DNA from: Coriobacteriia bacterium
Lineage (GTDB): Bacteria; Actinomycetota; Coriobacteriia; Coriobacteriales; UMGS124
Length of the DNA: 64,000 nucleotides
Direction: 5' to 3'
Assembly: GCA_018368455.1 (NCBI GenBank)
Contig: JAGZEG010000010.1
Location: 1 to 64,000, forward strand
Below the pieces are notes generated by a model that was given only the letters and a program-made list of their open reading frames with translations, ran no database searches and was not told the DNA's origin. Within the stretch, counting starts at the first letter, position 1; each line of letters starts with the position of its first letter. Of the stretch, positions 1 to 8,180 are shown piece by piece. The translations under genes and the position numbers were made by a program.

Positions 1-459
1 CGGGATGCCCTTGACGTCGGCCGTGATGATGGCCCGGCCGTCGGCGGGGTTGCCGCCGCAGGTGCAGGTCATGACCTGGCTGACGGCGCTCTCGCCGGCA
101 AGCTCGTCGACGCTGGCGGTGAACCCCTCGGACACCTCGCCGCTCACCGTCAGCTGCCACTCCAGCGGGTTCACCTGGGCGAAGTCCTCGGTGGCCTGGC
201 AGAGGGTCCCCACAGCCCCGCGGAACGTGGAGGCGATGGCCTCGTTGGGCGTGATCGTGGCCTGGTCGAAGGAGAACGTCCCCTCGGAGGCGTCGGCGGC
301 CACCGCGCCGGCCACGGCGCTCTCGGAGCTTGCGACGGCGGCGGGCTGGTCGGCGGACGGGGCGGCAGGCGCGTCGGAGGCCAGGGCCATCGCGGCGCCG
401 CTGAGCGCCATCGAGGCGCCGATGCCACTCGCGAGCAGGGTCTTCGTGTAGTTCTTCAT
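1..459 (-). CDS. small exported molybdopterin-domain protein, 3' end outside window
   Basis: The visible 153 codons begin with an ATG preceded by GGAGGAGACACCC. An N-terminal hydrophobic segment (LLASGIGASMALSGAAMALA) looks like a signal peptide or anchor, so the protein should be exported. It then carries the motif GTFSFDQ and, near the window edge, CTCGGNPADGRA, which resembles the molybdenum-ligating cysteine region of the sulfite oxidase family. Both motifs recur in the proteins at 9155-10051 and 19897-20799. It starts 18 bases after the stop of the triheme molybdoprotein at 477-2096, so the two are probably co-transcribed. Its substrate is unknown. It could be an enzyme subunit or a partner of the larger protein. 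Confidence 0.75.
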   Translation of the reverse strand, partial: MKNYTKTLLASGIGASMALSGAAMALASDAPAAPSADQPAAVASSESAVAGAVAADASEGTFSFDQATITPNEAIASTFRGAVGTLCQATEDFAQVNPLEWQLTVSGEVSEGFTASVDELAGESAVSQVMTCTCGGNPADGRAIITADVKGIP

Positions 460-476
460 GGGTGTCTCCTCCTCGC

Positions 477-2096
477 TTACTCGTCGACCGTGAACAGGAA
501 GTTCGTGTCGCGCACGGGCTCGTACTCGGTGCCGCTCTCGCCTTGGCAGTACGCGCGAACCTTCAGCAAGTAGCTACCGGCCTGCGGGGGCGTGAAGTCG
601 AGGCGCCAGTAGACCCACTTCATCGGGTCGCTGTCGGGCGTGTCGAGCTCCGTCCAGCTCTCGCCACCGTCCAGCGAGTACTGAATCTTGCTGATCGGGT
701 CGCCGAACGCGTCAGCGAAGCCCTCGAGGTGCACGGTCTCGCCGTTCTCGAACACCTTGCCGTCGGGGTAGTTCAGCACGCCGGCGTTCGGGATGCCGGC
801 CTCCTCCTCGGCCTCCTCGCCAGAGGCCTCTTCGGCCGCCTTGGCCGTCGCCTCGTCATAGATGAAGTCGAAGCCCTGCAGCGCCTTGACGTAGCTCGCA
901 GCCGAGCCGCGCGGCACGGCCAGCGTCAGCGGCCAGCCCTGCGTCGCCGGCAGCGTCTCGCCGTTGATCTCCGTCACGAGCAGGCACTCGTCCTGCTCGA
1001 CGTCGGCCAGCGAGATGGGCATAAGGCTGTAGCCGTCCTCGGAGCTGTACTTGAACTTGTTGACGTTGTCGGCCGGCTTCACGTAGTCGATGATGTCCTT
1101 CATCGGGATGCCCGTGAACTCCGCCTGGAAGATCCAGGGGTTGCCGGTGCCGTTCTCGATGCATTGCTGCACCATCGTGTACGTCTTGGTGCCGAACTTC
1201 TCCTTGAGCTCGGAGACGCTCATCTCGATGGGGTTCTCGACGTCGCCGCCGATGGTGACAATCCACTCGTCGGCCACGGCCGGGTCAGAGTCTGCACGCC
1301 AGCTCGACGGCTCCTCCCACAACGACTTGAAGAACTGCTCGTCGTTCTCGGAGATCGTGTCCTGGTCGTAGGTGACGTCGAGGTTCGCGTCCTCGGCCGC
1401 CACGTCGATCAGGCCCTGGTACTGATCGTACTTGGCGAGATCCCACATCTCGAATTCGCCCTCGGAGTTGATGAAGTGGCACGACTCGCACGAGCCGCCC
1501 AGGGCCTGGAACGCGGCGTTGCCGTTGTGAAGGCCGTGCATCGTCACGTACATCGGGTTCTTGCCCGGCATCGGGTTCGGGTTGTGGCAGCCGATGCAGT
1601 TGGCAATCGTGACCGTCGCCGGATAGCCCTCGACGTAGACGTCGTGGCGCGTGTCCATGTTGATCATGATGTCGTCCATGGACTTGTGGCAGCTCATGCA
1701 GCCGCGGTTGTCGGCGTTAAGGTACGTGTTGTTCCAGCCGGACGGGTCGCTCGGGACAGGCTGGTAGATGTTGCCGTAGTAGTCGACGTAGCGCTTGGGA
1801 GCCTCGACCTCGGCGTTGGCTGCGTCACGGTCGGCGTACTGCACGTTGTCGATGTAGTTCTGGTACTCGCCCCAGTAGTCAACGCCACCGTTGTAGCCGA
1901 TGGTGTTGCCCATGCGGGTGTCCTCGGCCGCGAGCTCCTTGGCCTCGTCGGACCAACCCTGCTGCGACGCCGCCGCCGTGTCGGCAGCCGAGCCCGCCGC
2001 GCCCTCGTCTGCGAGCGCGGGCACAACCGCACAGCAAGCAAGCGCCAGGGCAAACGCACCTCCCAGCGTACGCCTCACGATCGTCGTCTTCCGCAT
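477..2096 (-). CDS. exported triheme cytochrome c / sulfite-oxidase-like molybdopterin oxidoreductase
   Basis: This is a 539-residue protein. A signal peptide covers about residues 1-29 (TLGGAFALALACCAVVPALA). Three c-type heme sites follow: CMSCH near 133, CIGCH near 167 and CESCH near 203. A sulfite-oxidase-type molybdopterin-binding domain begins near 278; its likely molybdenum ligand is Cys 312 in QQCIENGTGN. The last 100 residues form an Ig-like Mo-co dimerisation domain (IQYSLDGGESWTEL). Electrons would pass between the hemes and the Mo centre outside the cytoplasmic membrane. The direction and substrate cannot be read from the sequence; the sulfite oxidase family includes both oxidases and reductases. 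The ATG at 2096 is preferred over the GTG one codon earlier because GGAGG sits six bases before it. Confidence 0.85.
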   Translation of the reverse strand: MRKTTIVRRTLGGAFALALACCAVVPALADEGAAGSAADTAAASQQGWSDEAKELAAEDTRMGNTIGYNGGVDYWGEYQNYIDNVQYADRDAANAEVEAPKRYVDYYGNIYQPVPSDPSGWNNTYLNADNRGCMSCHKSMDDIMINMDTRHDVYVEGYPATVTIANCIGCHNPNPMPGKNPMYVTMHGLHNGNAAFQALGGSCESCHFINSEGEFEMWDLAKYDQYQGLIDVAAEDANLDVTYDQDTISENDEQFFKSLWEEPSSWRADSDPAVADEWIVTIGGDVENPIEMSVSELKEKFGTKTYTMVQQCIENGTGNPWIFQAEFTGIPMKDIIDYVKPADNVNKFKYSSEDGYSLMPISLADVEQDECLLVTEINGETLPATQGWPLTLAVPRGSAASYVKALQGFDFIYDEATAKAAEEASGEEAEEEAGIPNAGVLNYPDGKVFENGETVHLEGFADAFGDPISKIQYSLDGGESWTELDTPDSDPMKWVYWRLDFTPPQAGSYLLKVRAYCQGESGTEYEPVRDTNFLFTVDE

Positions 2097-2416
2097 CACT
2101 TTCCTCCCTCTCGTCGTGGCTCATGCGCTGAAAAAAGTTTGGGCTTGAGGGGGATAAGCGGCAATCATACGTATTTACTGAGCATATGAGCTGCGGAAAC
2201 GAAGAAACCTATGAGCGCAAGGCCCCGAAGAAAAGCGTGCCGGGTAATAGAAAAGATAGGACGACAGGGGCCGCTTTTGGTCACAAGTGCACGCTGCAGA
2301 CCCGACAACAGACCCGAGATTTGGGGCGTCCTCTACCTAAAGTGCACTGTTCGGTGGTAGCGTATCGCACACAGGCCGCACCGGCGCCTGCCCCGCACCG
2401 CGGCATTGGAGAACCC
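2097..2416. other. intergenic region between divergent genes
   Basis: About 320 bases separate the divergent molybdoenzyme gene and the carbohydrate kinase gene, so promoters for both should lie here. It contains an ATACGTAT palindrome near 2167 and two AAGTGCAC octamers (near 2285 and 2339) that could be an operator pair for the kinase gene. No RNA gene or convincing small coding frame was seen. Confidence 0.4.
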
Positions 2417-3469
2417 ATGGACATCGCAACGCCCCTGCCTGACGAGAGCGCCCCTATCGCGTCCGATCTCGGTGCAGGCGCACCCAAGACAACGGACCTC
2501 GTCGCTCTCGGCGAGCTGCTTATCGACTTCACGCAGGCTGGCACTTCCCCGACCGGCCAGGCGTTGTTCGAGCGCAACCCTGGCGGTGCACCCGCAAACG
2601 TGCTCGTTGCGGCAGCGCGCCTAGGGCTAAGCACCCAGTTCGTGGGTAAGGTGGGAGCCGACGGCCTTGGGGACTTCCTGCGCGCAACCCTCGAAGCAGA
2701 GGGGGTAAACACGAACGGCCTGCTGCAGGACTGCGAAGCCTGCACGACGCTCGCGTTCGTCGAGGTTGACCCGAACACCGGCGAGCGCTCGTTCACGTTT
2801 GCTCGCAAGCCCGGCGCCGACACGCTGCTGCACCCCGACGAGGTGAGTCTTGAGGCGCTCGACACCTGCCGAGTGCTGCACGTGGGATCCATCTCGCTCA
2901 CCAACGACCCCGCGCGCTCCGCCACGATGTTCGCCGTTCGGGAGGCCGCCGACGCCGGGGCGCTCATCAGCTACGATCCCAACTATCGACCCGCGCTGTG
3001 GCCCGACGCCCAGACGGCTATCGAGGAGATGACCGGGCCGCTCGGCTCGGCAGACCTGCTCAAGCTCAACCACGACGAAGCGCACCTCGTCTTCGGAACT
3101 GCAGACGCGAGCGAGGCGGCTAACATGGCGCTGGCCCGCGGCGTCAGGCTCGTCGCCATCACACGAGGAGGCGAGGGCGCCTACCTCGCCACGCATGCGG
3201 CACAGGTCAGCGTCCCGGCTTGTCCCTCGCGAAGCGTGGACACCACGGGAGCGGGGGACGCCTTCTGGGGCGCCGTGCTCGCCTGGCTACTCCACGATCG
3301 TGGCGTGCACACGGCAGCGGACATTGACGCGCTGGGCGCCGACGACCTGACGGCCTGTGCAAACTTCGCCTGCGCCGCAGCCGCGTGTTGCGTACGGGGT
3401 CGCGGCGGCATGCCCGCGATGCCGACTCGCACGCAGGTCGAAGAACAGCTGGCAGCAAGCTCCCGTTAG
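2417..3469 (+). CDS. PfkB-family carbohydrate kinase (fructokinase-like)
   Basis: This 350-residue protein belongs to the ribokinase/PfkB superfamily, which phosphorylates sugars with ATP. The N-terminal signature appears as GELLIDFTQ followed by NPGGAPANVLVAAARLG and GKVGADGLGDFL. The C-terminal signature with the catalytic Asp is DTTGAGDAFWGAVLAWLL. The combination resembles fructokinases, but the sugar is not certain. The in-frame reading extends 77 codons upstream, but the ATG at 2417 is preferred: GGAGAACCC precedes it and the length then fits the family. It is transcribed away from the molybdoenzyme locus and converges on iorB. Confidence 0.85.
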   Translation: MDIATPLPDESAPIASDLGAGAPKTTDLVALGELLIDFTQAGTSPTGQALFERNPGGAPANVLVAAARLGLSTQFVGKVGADGLGDFLRATLEAEGVNTNGLLQDCEACTTLAFVEVDPNTGERSFTFARKPGADTLLHPDEVSLEALDTCRVLHVGSISLTNDPARSATMFAVREAADAGALISYDPNYRPALWPDAQTAIEEMTGPLGSADLLKLNHDEAHLVFGTADASEAANMALARGVRLVAITRGGEGAYLATHAAQVSVPACPSRSVDTTGAGDAFWGAVLAWLLHDRGVHTAADIDALGADDLTACANFACAAAACCVRGRGGMPAMPTRTQVEEQLAASSR

Positions 3470-3490
3470 CCGAGATACCGGCATCGAAGC

Positions 3491-4090
3491 CTAGACCCTG
3501 ACGCCGTCTCGCCCCAGCTGGAGAGCGCGCAGGTTCATCTCGACAAGAGCCGGCTTCATGCGGCGGCGCAGGGCGTCGGCGAGCTCGTCAACGCCGAACG
3601 GCAGCGCGCCAAGACCCACGGCGGCCCCGAGCAGCAGCACGTTAAGGCACCGCGGAGAGAGCCTCTCCGCCACAAGCACGGCGGGATCCACCTGGGCAAG
3701 GCGCTCCGGCGCAACGTTGTCCGCAAGCCACGCCAACTGGGCCGACCCGTCATAGCCCGACGTTGCTGCAACGCTCGGGACAACGGGGCTCGCCGCACAG
3801 ACGACCGACGCGCCCGGGGTAAGGAAATCCGCCGCGCGCACCGCCTCCCCGGGCTCAAACGCCAGGACAAGGTCGGCCCCGTGCGAAGGGATGAGGCTCG
3901 ACGGCAGATCAGCCGCGTCCGTCGCCACGCGCACGTGACTCGCGACGCTCCCGCCACGTTGCGCCATGCCGATCGTCTCGGCTGTGCGCACGAACTCGCC
4001 GCGCGCCATGCAAGCGTCGGCGATCAGCCGGCTTGCCAGAACGACGCCCTGGCCGCCCACGCCCACGACCAGGCAGCTGAACTTAGCCAC
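3491..4090 (-). CDS. iorB: indolepyruvate:ferredoxin oxidoreductase, beta subunit
   Basis: This 199-residue protein is the gamma-type subunit of the 2-oxoacid:ferredoxin oxidoreductase family, with the N-terminal glycine-rich GVGGQGVVLASRLIADA and the later AQRGGSVASHVR typical of IorB. With IorA it oxidatively decarboxylates aryl pyruvates from aromatic amino acids to aryl-acetyl-CoA and reduces ferredoxin in the cytoplasm. It starts with GTG at 4090 and overlaps the iorA stop by eight bases, indicating translational coupling. It matches the family's usual length. Confidence 0.9.
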   Translation of the reverse strand: MAKFSCLVVGVGGQGVVLASRLIADACMARGEFVRTAETIGMAQRGGSVASHVRVATDAADLPSSLIPSHGADLVLAFEPGEAVRAADFLTPGASVVCAASPVVPSVAATSGYDGSAQLAWLADNVAPERLAQVDPAVLVAERLSPRCLNVLLLGAAVGLGALPFGVDELADALRRRMKPALVEMNLRALQLGRDGVRV

Positions 4091-6137
4091 GGCCGGCCTC
4101 CCTTCTCAGCTGATCCCGCTGCTCGGGTGTCAGGCCAGCCCGCGGCGTCTCCAACGCGCCGAACGCGCACAAGCGTACGCACAGGTCACACCCGTTGCAC
4201 AGCGAGGCGTCAACGTGTGCCTTGCCACGCCGCTCTCCTGCCACCGGGGCACCCATCGACAGCGCGGGGCAACCCGTCTTGCGGACGCAGGCGCCGCAGC
4301 CCGTGCACGCGCCGGCGCGTACGCTCACCGCAGGCAGGGGCCGGAACAGCTGCACGCAGGGGCTTTCGTACACGACAACCGACACATGCTCGCAGTCCAG
4401 GGCACGCTCGGCCGCCGCGCGCGCTGCCTCGAAATCGAGCGGGTCGGCAACCTCGACGACCTCGCATCCCAACGCGCGGCACACCTCGGGGATGGAGATG
4501 GGCTCGGAGCGCGTGCCCATAAGCGTGACCCCGGTGCCCGGATGTGGCTGCGAACCGGTCATGGCCGTCGTCGCGTTGTCGAGCACAACGAGGCAGAGGC
4601 GGTGCTGGTTATAGACGGCGTTGGCGATGCCCGTCATCGCGCTGGCAAAGAACGTGGAGTCACCGACAAAGCCAACGTGCAGCGTCTCGTCATCGCCGGC
4701 AAGATGAGCCGCCGTGGCCAGACCCTGCGCCACCGTAACGCCGCCACCCATGCACAGGCATGTGTCCGTGGCATCAAGCGGATGGTTGCATCCAAGCGTA
4801 TAGCAGCCAATGTCACCCGCATAGACGGCGTTTCGACGCCCGACGGCCGCCTTGACCGCGAGGAACGACGCGCGATGCGGGCAGCCCGCGCACAGCACGG
4901 GCGGGCGCGGGGGCAGAAGCTCGGCGGGAGATTCGGCGAAGACCTCAGCATCGTTGGGCTCGAGCAGTGCGCTCACGCCCAGGAAGTCAGCCAGGATCGG
5001 CAGCACGCGATCGACGCCGTACTCGCCAGCCGCGGGAGTCGTTCCGTCCAGGCGACCATGAATGCTCACCGGACAGCTCAGAATGGGAGCGTCAGCGGCA
5101 ACGGGGCCTGTGAGCTGCAGCAAGTTGCGCTCGATGACGGGCTCAAGCTCTTCGACCACGAGCACGTCAGCCAAGCCGTCCAAGAAGCGACGCCCCAGGC
5201 CCTCAGGGAACGGAAACGGCGTGCCCACCTCCAGCAGTCGATACGACGGAAGGGCCCCTTCTGCTACGACGCCCTGGCAATCTCCGTCGTATCGAGAGGC
5301 GAGGGCCTCAAGTCGGGCCAGCGCCTCGCGCACGTAGCCACGGGAATCCCCACCGCACGCAATGCCGAGGTAGAGCTCGCAATCGGGTGTCGCATGGTCT
5401 TCGAGCACATTGAAGGGACTCGCGTCGAACTCCTCCGCAATGCGCGGCAGATCAGCCGCCATACGCTCGTGTCCACGGCGTGCAAGCGGCGGGAAGATAA
5501 CGAAGCGCGGGTCCTTCTTAAAGCCGGCGATGGGGTGGCGCGGAATGCTCGCAAGCGCCTTCTCTGTGGGAACCTCAAGCGAGGCACAGCCATGGTCGAC
5601 GCGCGTCGTGGGGCGCAGGATAACGGGGCAGCCGTGTGCCTCGGAGAGCTCGAAGGCCGCTCCGACCATCGCATAGGCTTCCTCGGGTGAGGCAGGATCG
5701 AGCACCGGCACGTGCGCAAACTGCGCGAACTGGCGGCTGTCCTGCTCCGTCTGGCTCGAGATGGGGCCAGGGTCGTCGGCCACGACGATGACGAGACCCC
5801 CGACACAGCCAACGTATGCCAAGCTCATGAGCGGATCGCTCGCGACGTTCATGCCCACCTGCTTGCACGTCATGATGACGCGCGCACCGGAGTAGCTGGC
5901 GCCCGCGGCAAGCTCGAGGGCAGCCTTTTCGTTCGTAGACCACTCGACGTGGATGGCATTGGCGGGATTGTGCCGCGCGATTGTCTCGACGATCTCCGTC
6001 GACGGCGTGCCGGGATAGCCGCATGCCACGTTGACGCCAGAGACAATGGCCGCCAGCGCAATGGCCTCGTTGCCAGCAAGCAATCGCCGTTCCGCAGGGA
6101 CTCTCCCGCCGTTGATTACGCTTGGTTGATCACCCAT
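4083..6137 (-). CDS. iorA: indolepyruvate:ferredoxin oxidoreductase, alpha subunit
   Basis: This 684-residue protein has the IorA order: an N-terminal pyrimidine-binding half (GYPGTPSTEIVETIA), a C-terminal thiamine-diphosphate domain (CAGCPHRASF, then GDIGCYTLG and GDSTFFASAMTGIANAVYN), and two C-terminal ferredoxin-like [4Fe-4S] motifs (CTGCGACVRKTGCP and CNGCDLCVRLCAFG). It is the catalytic partner of IorB in fermenting aromatic amino acids. The start ATG at 6137 has GGCGGAGT before it; the longer frame to 6269 has no family similarity in its first 44 residues. The upstream gap faces the putative type I toxin locus. Confidence 0.93.
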   Translation of the reverse strand: MGDQPSVINGGRVPAERRLLAGNEAIALAAIVSGVNVACGYPGTPSTEIVETIARHNPANAIHVEWSTNEKAALELAAGASYSGARVIMTCKQVGMNVASDPLMSLAYVGCVGGLVIVVADDPGPISSQTEQDSRQFAQFAHVPVLDPASPEEAYAMVGAAFELSEAHGCPVILRPTTRVDHGCASLEVPTEKALASIPRHPIAGFKKDPRFVIFPPLARRGHERMAADLPRIAEEFDASPFNVLEDHATPDCELYLGIACGGDSRGYVREALARLEALASRYDGDCQGVVAEGALPSYRLLEVGTPFPFPEGLGRRFLDGLADVLVVEELEPVIERNLLQLTGPVAADAPILSCPVSIHGRLDGTTPAAGEYGVDRVLPILADFLGVSALLEPNDAEVFAESPAELLPPRPPVLCAGCPHRASFLAVKAAVGRRNAVYAGDIGCYTLGCNHPLDATDTCLCMGGGVTVAQGLATAAHLAGDDETLHVGFVGDSTFFASAMTGIANAVYNQHRLCLVVLDNATTAMTGSQPHPGTGVTLMGTRSEPISIPEVCRALGCEVVEVADPLDFEAARAAAERALDCEHVSVVVYESPCVQLFRPLPAVSVRAGACTGCGACVRKTGCPALSMGAPVAGERRGKAHVDASLCNGCDLCVRLCAFGALETPRAGLTPEQRDQLRREAGRG

Positions 6138-6255
6138 ACTCCGCCGCCCTCTCTCCCGTTGCAGGCCTCGATGATACCAGCCCTGCTCGTGGAGAACTTC
6201 GGCTCTTTGGCCACAACTGTGGAGTGTTAACTTCCCGTTCCCACACGTTGGAGCG

Positions 6256-6261
6256 TACCTT
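6256..6261 (+). promoter_or_regulatory. weak candidate -10 for the 36-residue peptide
   Basis: TACCTT lies about 70 bases before the peptide start. A transcript from about 6268 would begin just before the 15-base GGGCAGAGCGACGGC element. No good -35 is visible at the correct spacing, so this is a tentative assignment. Confidence 0.3.
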
Positions 6262-6269
6262 TGAAACAA

Positions 6270-6284
6270 GGGCAGAGCGACGGC
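6270..6284 (+). repeat. left arm of 15-bp inverted repeat around the toxin-like locus
   Basis: GGGCAGAGCGACGGC here is exactly the reverse complement of 6518-6532. In a full-length plus-strand transcript the two would pair, joining the 5' and 3' ends. Loosely similar sequence (ending in GGGCGG) continues inward from both arms. Confidence 0.8.
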
Positions 6285-6298
6285 TGCGCGGGCGGGTT

Positions 6299-6323
6299 GG
6301 CCGCTCCTGGAAAGGAGGTGGCC
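6299..6323 (+). promoter_or_regulatory. hairpin sequestering the ribosome-binding site
   Basis: GGCC-G-CTCCT (6299-6308) can pair with AGGAG-GT-GGCC (6313-6323) across a GGAA loop of the GNRA type. The right arm is the Shine-Dalgarno sequence (AAAGGAGGT) of the peptide starting at 6325, so translation should be blocked unless the stem opens. Masking of this kind is a hallmark of type I toxin mRNAs. Confidence 0.65.
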
Positions 6324-6324
6324 T

Positions 6325-6435
6325 ATGTCCGTTGATCAGATAGCCGTACTGGTCGGCTCCCTCGCATCAGTCGCGTTGGTAGTGATTGAGTTCTTTGATC
6401 ACTACGAGATTGTTCGGCGGGATCGCAAAAAATAA
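6325..6435 (+). CDS. 36-residue hydrophobic peptide, candidate type I toxin (holin-like)
   Basis: A near-consensus AAAGGAGGT lies six bases before the ATG. The peptide has a short N-terminus (MSVDQ), one hydrophobic span of about 18 residues (IAVLVGSLASVALVVIEFF), then a charged end with the basic tail RRDRKK. This layout matches small membrane toxins such as the Fst, TxpA and Hol-Tox types, although no family match by sequence is claimed. The ribosome-binding site is locked in a hairpin, and the stop codon runs into a terminator that works on the opposite strand. A convergent antisense RNA is predicted. It could instead be a small membrane protein without toxicity. Confidence 0.6.
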   Translation: MSVDQIAVLVGSLASVALVVIEFFDHYEIVRRDRKK

Positions 6436-6530
6436 GAGCCCCGCTGCAACGGGGCTCTGGACCAAGGAACGGCTAACCCGAAGACCCCGCACCATGTAAG
6501 AAAGGGGCCGCCCTCGGGCCGTCGCTCTGC
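6425..6530 (-). ncRNA. candidate antisense antitoxin RNA (about 100 nt)
   Basis: On the minus strand an extended -10 (TGCTACAAT, 6535-6543) predicts a start near 6528-6530. The RNA would end at an intrinsic terminator: a 9-bp stem (AGAGCCCCG/CGGGGCTCT, 6435-6458) followed on this strand by TTATTTTTTG. Its 3' end is complementary to the last codons and stop of the 36-residue peptide, the arrangement of RatA/TxpA-type systems. The 5' end repeats the 15-base element near the peptide mRNA start. No good -35 was found. Confidence 0.55.
6435..6458 (-). terminator. intrinsic terminator of the antisense RNA
   Basis: A perfect 9-bp stem with a CTGCAA loop is followed on the minus strand by a T-rich tract. 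The plus strand lacks a T-run after the stem, so the peptide mRNA probably reads through. Confidence 0.8.
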
Positions 6531-6532
6531 CC
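6518..6532 (-). repeat. right arm of 15-bp inverted repeat
   Basis: Exact reverse complement of 6270-6284. It covers the predicted 5' end of the antisense RNA. Confidence 0.8.
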
Positions 6533-6534
6533 CC

Positions 6535-6543
6535 ATTGTAGCA
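6535..6543 (-). promoter_or_regulatory. extended -10 promoter of the antisense RNA
   Basis: TGCTACAAT reads toward the 36-residue peptide gene. Five of six -10 positions match consensus, and the TGn extension could compensate for the poor -35. Confidence 0.5.
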
Positions 6544-6645
6544 AGTCAAATCCCGGCACGCAGGCGGACTTCCTCGTCTGGCACCCGTGGCTTCCATAAA
6601 TCCACATTCGGGGCACATCATAGCCCCTCGTCTAACTTACCGCCC

Positions 6646-7464
6646 TTAACCCCGTAGGCAGCGCTCGAGATACGCCTCCAGGGAACCATACGCCGCGCAC
6701 ACGACGTCCAGGAACACCTCGAGGTACTCCTCCTTGGCAAGGAACAGCGACAGCGCCACCTCCAAGCGCCACGGTGGCACGCCGCGCTCCCCCAGCGCCA
6801 GCAAGTCGTCGGAGTTCACCCGCGCGTTTGCCTTGTTCGTCGCCAGATAGGACGCCAGCGCCTCGTCGTGACTCGCACCGAGCGCTCGCTGCGCACAGTA
6901 GCACACGACCCCGGTGCGATCCTTGCCCGACGTGCAGTACACCAGCGCGGGCCCCGTGGCGCCCACCAGCGCGCGAATCGTAGGCGCCAGCACCTCAGCA
7001 TGCTCGCCGAGCCCCTGGTAGACCTCGCGCATGCGCTCGCCCGGCTGTCGCCTGCCCTGCCTCTCGTGCTTGAGCTGTCCGGCAAGCACGTCGCCGGCCG
7101 CACCGGGCACGCCAGGCACGTCCTTGGTCGTCATGGGGCCATGGTGCGCCGGCGGATACAGGTGCTCGGCAGCTTCGTGCAGGTCCGCGCCCAAACCAGC
7201 AAGCGGAAAGCCGCCCGCAGACTCGCGCTCGACGGGCGAGCGGAGATCCCACACCTCGGTGAGCCCCAGCGTCTCGAGGAACTCCACATCCCGAGCGTCG
7301 GCCATGTGGGGCGAGCGAGAGCGCCACACCGGAGCCCCGGCCGCGCTCGTAAATGCCGGCCTCAGTCCGAAGCGCGCATACAGCACGTCAGGAGCCGTCG
7401 CCCCCTCGACAACAGTCAGATGCGTCGACGGCGCATCAACAACGGCGGACATCCCTCTCGACAC
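6646..7464 (-). CDS. dual-specificity / tyrosine protein phosphatase family
   Basis: This protein of about 272 residues carries the P-loop CTSGKDRTG (Cys near 177, Arg near 183) of protein tyrosine phosphatases, of the bacterial Tyr_phosphatase3 type that acts on phosphotyrosine or phosphoinositides. The family's N-terminal WRSRSPH and VWDLRSPVERE segments are also present. It is probably cytoplasmic, as no signal peptide is seen. The GTG at 7464 is preferred because GGGGAGG lies eight bases before it; an ATG at 7452 is the alternative. The gene stands alone, downstream of the toxin-like locus. Confidence 0.82.
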   Translation of the reverse strand: MSRGMSAVVDAPSTHLTVVEGATAPDVLYARFGLRPAFTSAAGAPVWRSRSPHMADARDVEFLETLGLTEVWDLRSPVERESAGGFPLAGLGADLHEAAEHLYPPAHHGPMTTKDVPGVPGAAGDVLAGQLKHERQGRRQPGERMREVYQGLGEHAEVLAPTIRALVGATGPALVYCTSGKDRTGVVCYCAQRALGASHDEALASYLATNKANARVNSDDLLALGERGVPPWRLEVALSLFLAKEEYLEVFLDVVCAAYGSLEAYLERCLRG

Positions 7465-7625
7465 GGCATTTCCCTCCCCACGGCGCCCGCGGACCATTCA
7501 CCCCAGCTCTGTATTCCTCACGATACTCCATGCCCCAGGGTCATCCGCAATACCCTTCCGACAACTTAGCAGGCATAACCCATCGACATTGCGGCCGATG
7601 TTCCTCATAAAGATTTACGTAGACG

Positions 7626-8033
7626 CTATCTACCTGCAGAAACAGCCAGGTCCATTTCGCATAGATCCCGCTCTGCGCCAGCCCATTGGCTTGGCGTCAC
7701 GCCGAAGCGGCGGCGAAACGCATGCCCAAAAGAAGCAAGGTCACTGTAGCCGCAGCACTCGGCAACGCTGCGTGAGGGGATGCCGTGAGAGAGCAGCGAC
7801 GCCGCCCGCTGCATGCGCATCTCGAGCAGCAGGTCGGCGAAGGTCGTGCGCAGCTTGTGACGTATGGTCGTCGAGATCGTGTTGGGGTGGCATCCAAACG
7901 CGCGAGCAACGCCCGTCAGCGTCGCGTCGGCGCAATGTTGTGCCATGTAGGCAAGAACCTCGTGCAGCCAGGGAGACATCGAACCGTCCGGCACCCTCAG
8001 GTGCACCGTGCTTACCACGTTTGTCTGCGTCAT
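7626..8033 (-). CDS. short AraC-family transcriptional regulator
   Basis: This 135-residue protein is almost entirely an AraC-type double helix-turn-helix: residues 20-60 (VARAFGCHPNTISTTIRHKL) and the C-terminal SVAECCGYSDLASFGHAFRRRFGVTPSQW signature region. It has no separate sensor domain. The ATG at 8033 follows GGGGGACGAG. It is divergent from the MerR gene at 8181, leaving about 150 bases for shared promoters. It is a paralogue of the regulator at 13763-14491 and may control the nearby cytochrome/molybdoenzyme genes. Confidence 0.8.
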   Translation of the reverse strand: MTQTNVVSTVHLRVPDGSMSPWLHEVLAYMAQHCADATLTGVARAFGCHPNTISTTIRHKLRTTFADLLLEMRMQRAASLLSHGIPSRSVAECCGYSDLASFGHAFRRRFGVTPSQWAGAERDLCEMDLAVSAGR

Positions 8034-8180
8034 CTCGTCCCCCGCATCCCCCACGAATCCCACAAAGCCAAATCTCTTTGAGACGGTAAACCTTGCCCCA
8101 GAGACAAGCTCAAGGGGCATCGGGCGGATAAGATGTATGCCAGATGCCAGGGTGGCGCGAGACGCAAGGGGGAGATCGCG

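Noticed and set aside
462..2189. Long plus-strand frame opposite the first triheme gene
   Set aside because: Its translation is rich in repeated Val/Leu/Arg/His with no family motif. It is the antisense of a well-supported gene.
3966..5690. 574-codon plus-strand frame opposite iorA
   Set aside because: The minus-strand translation has complete IorA motifs.
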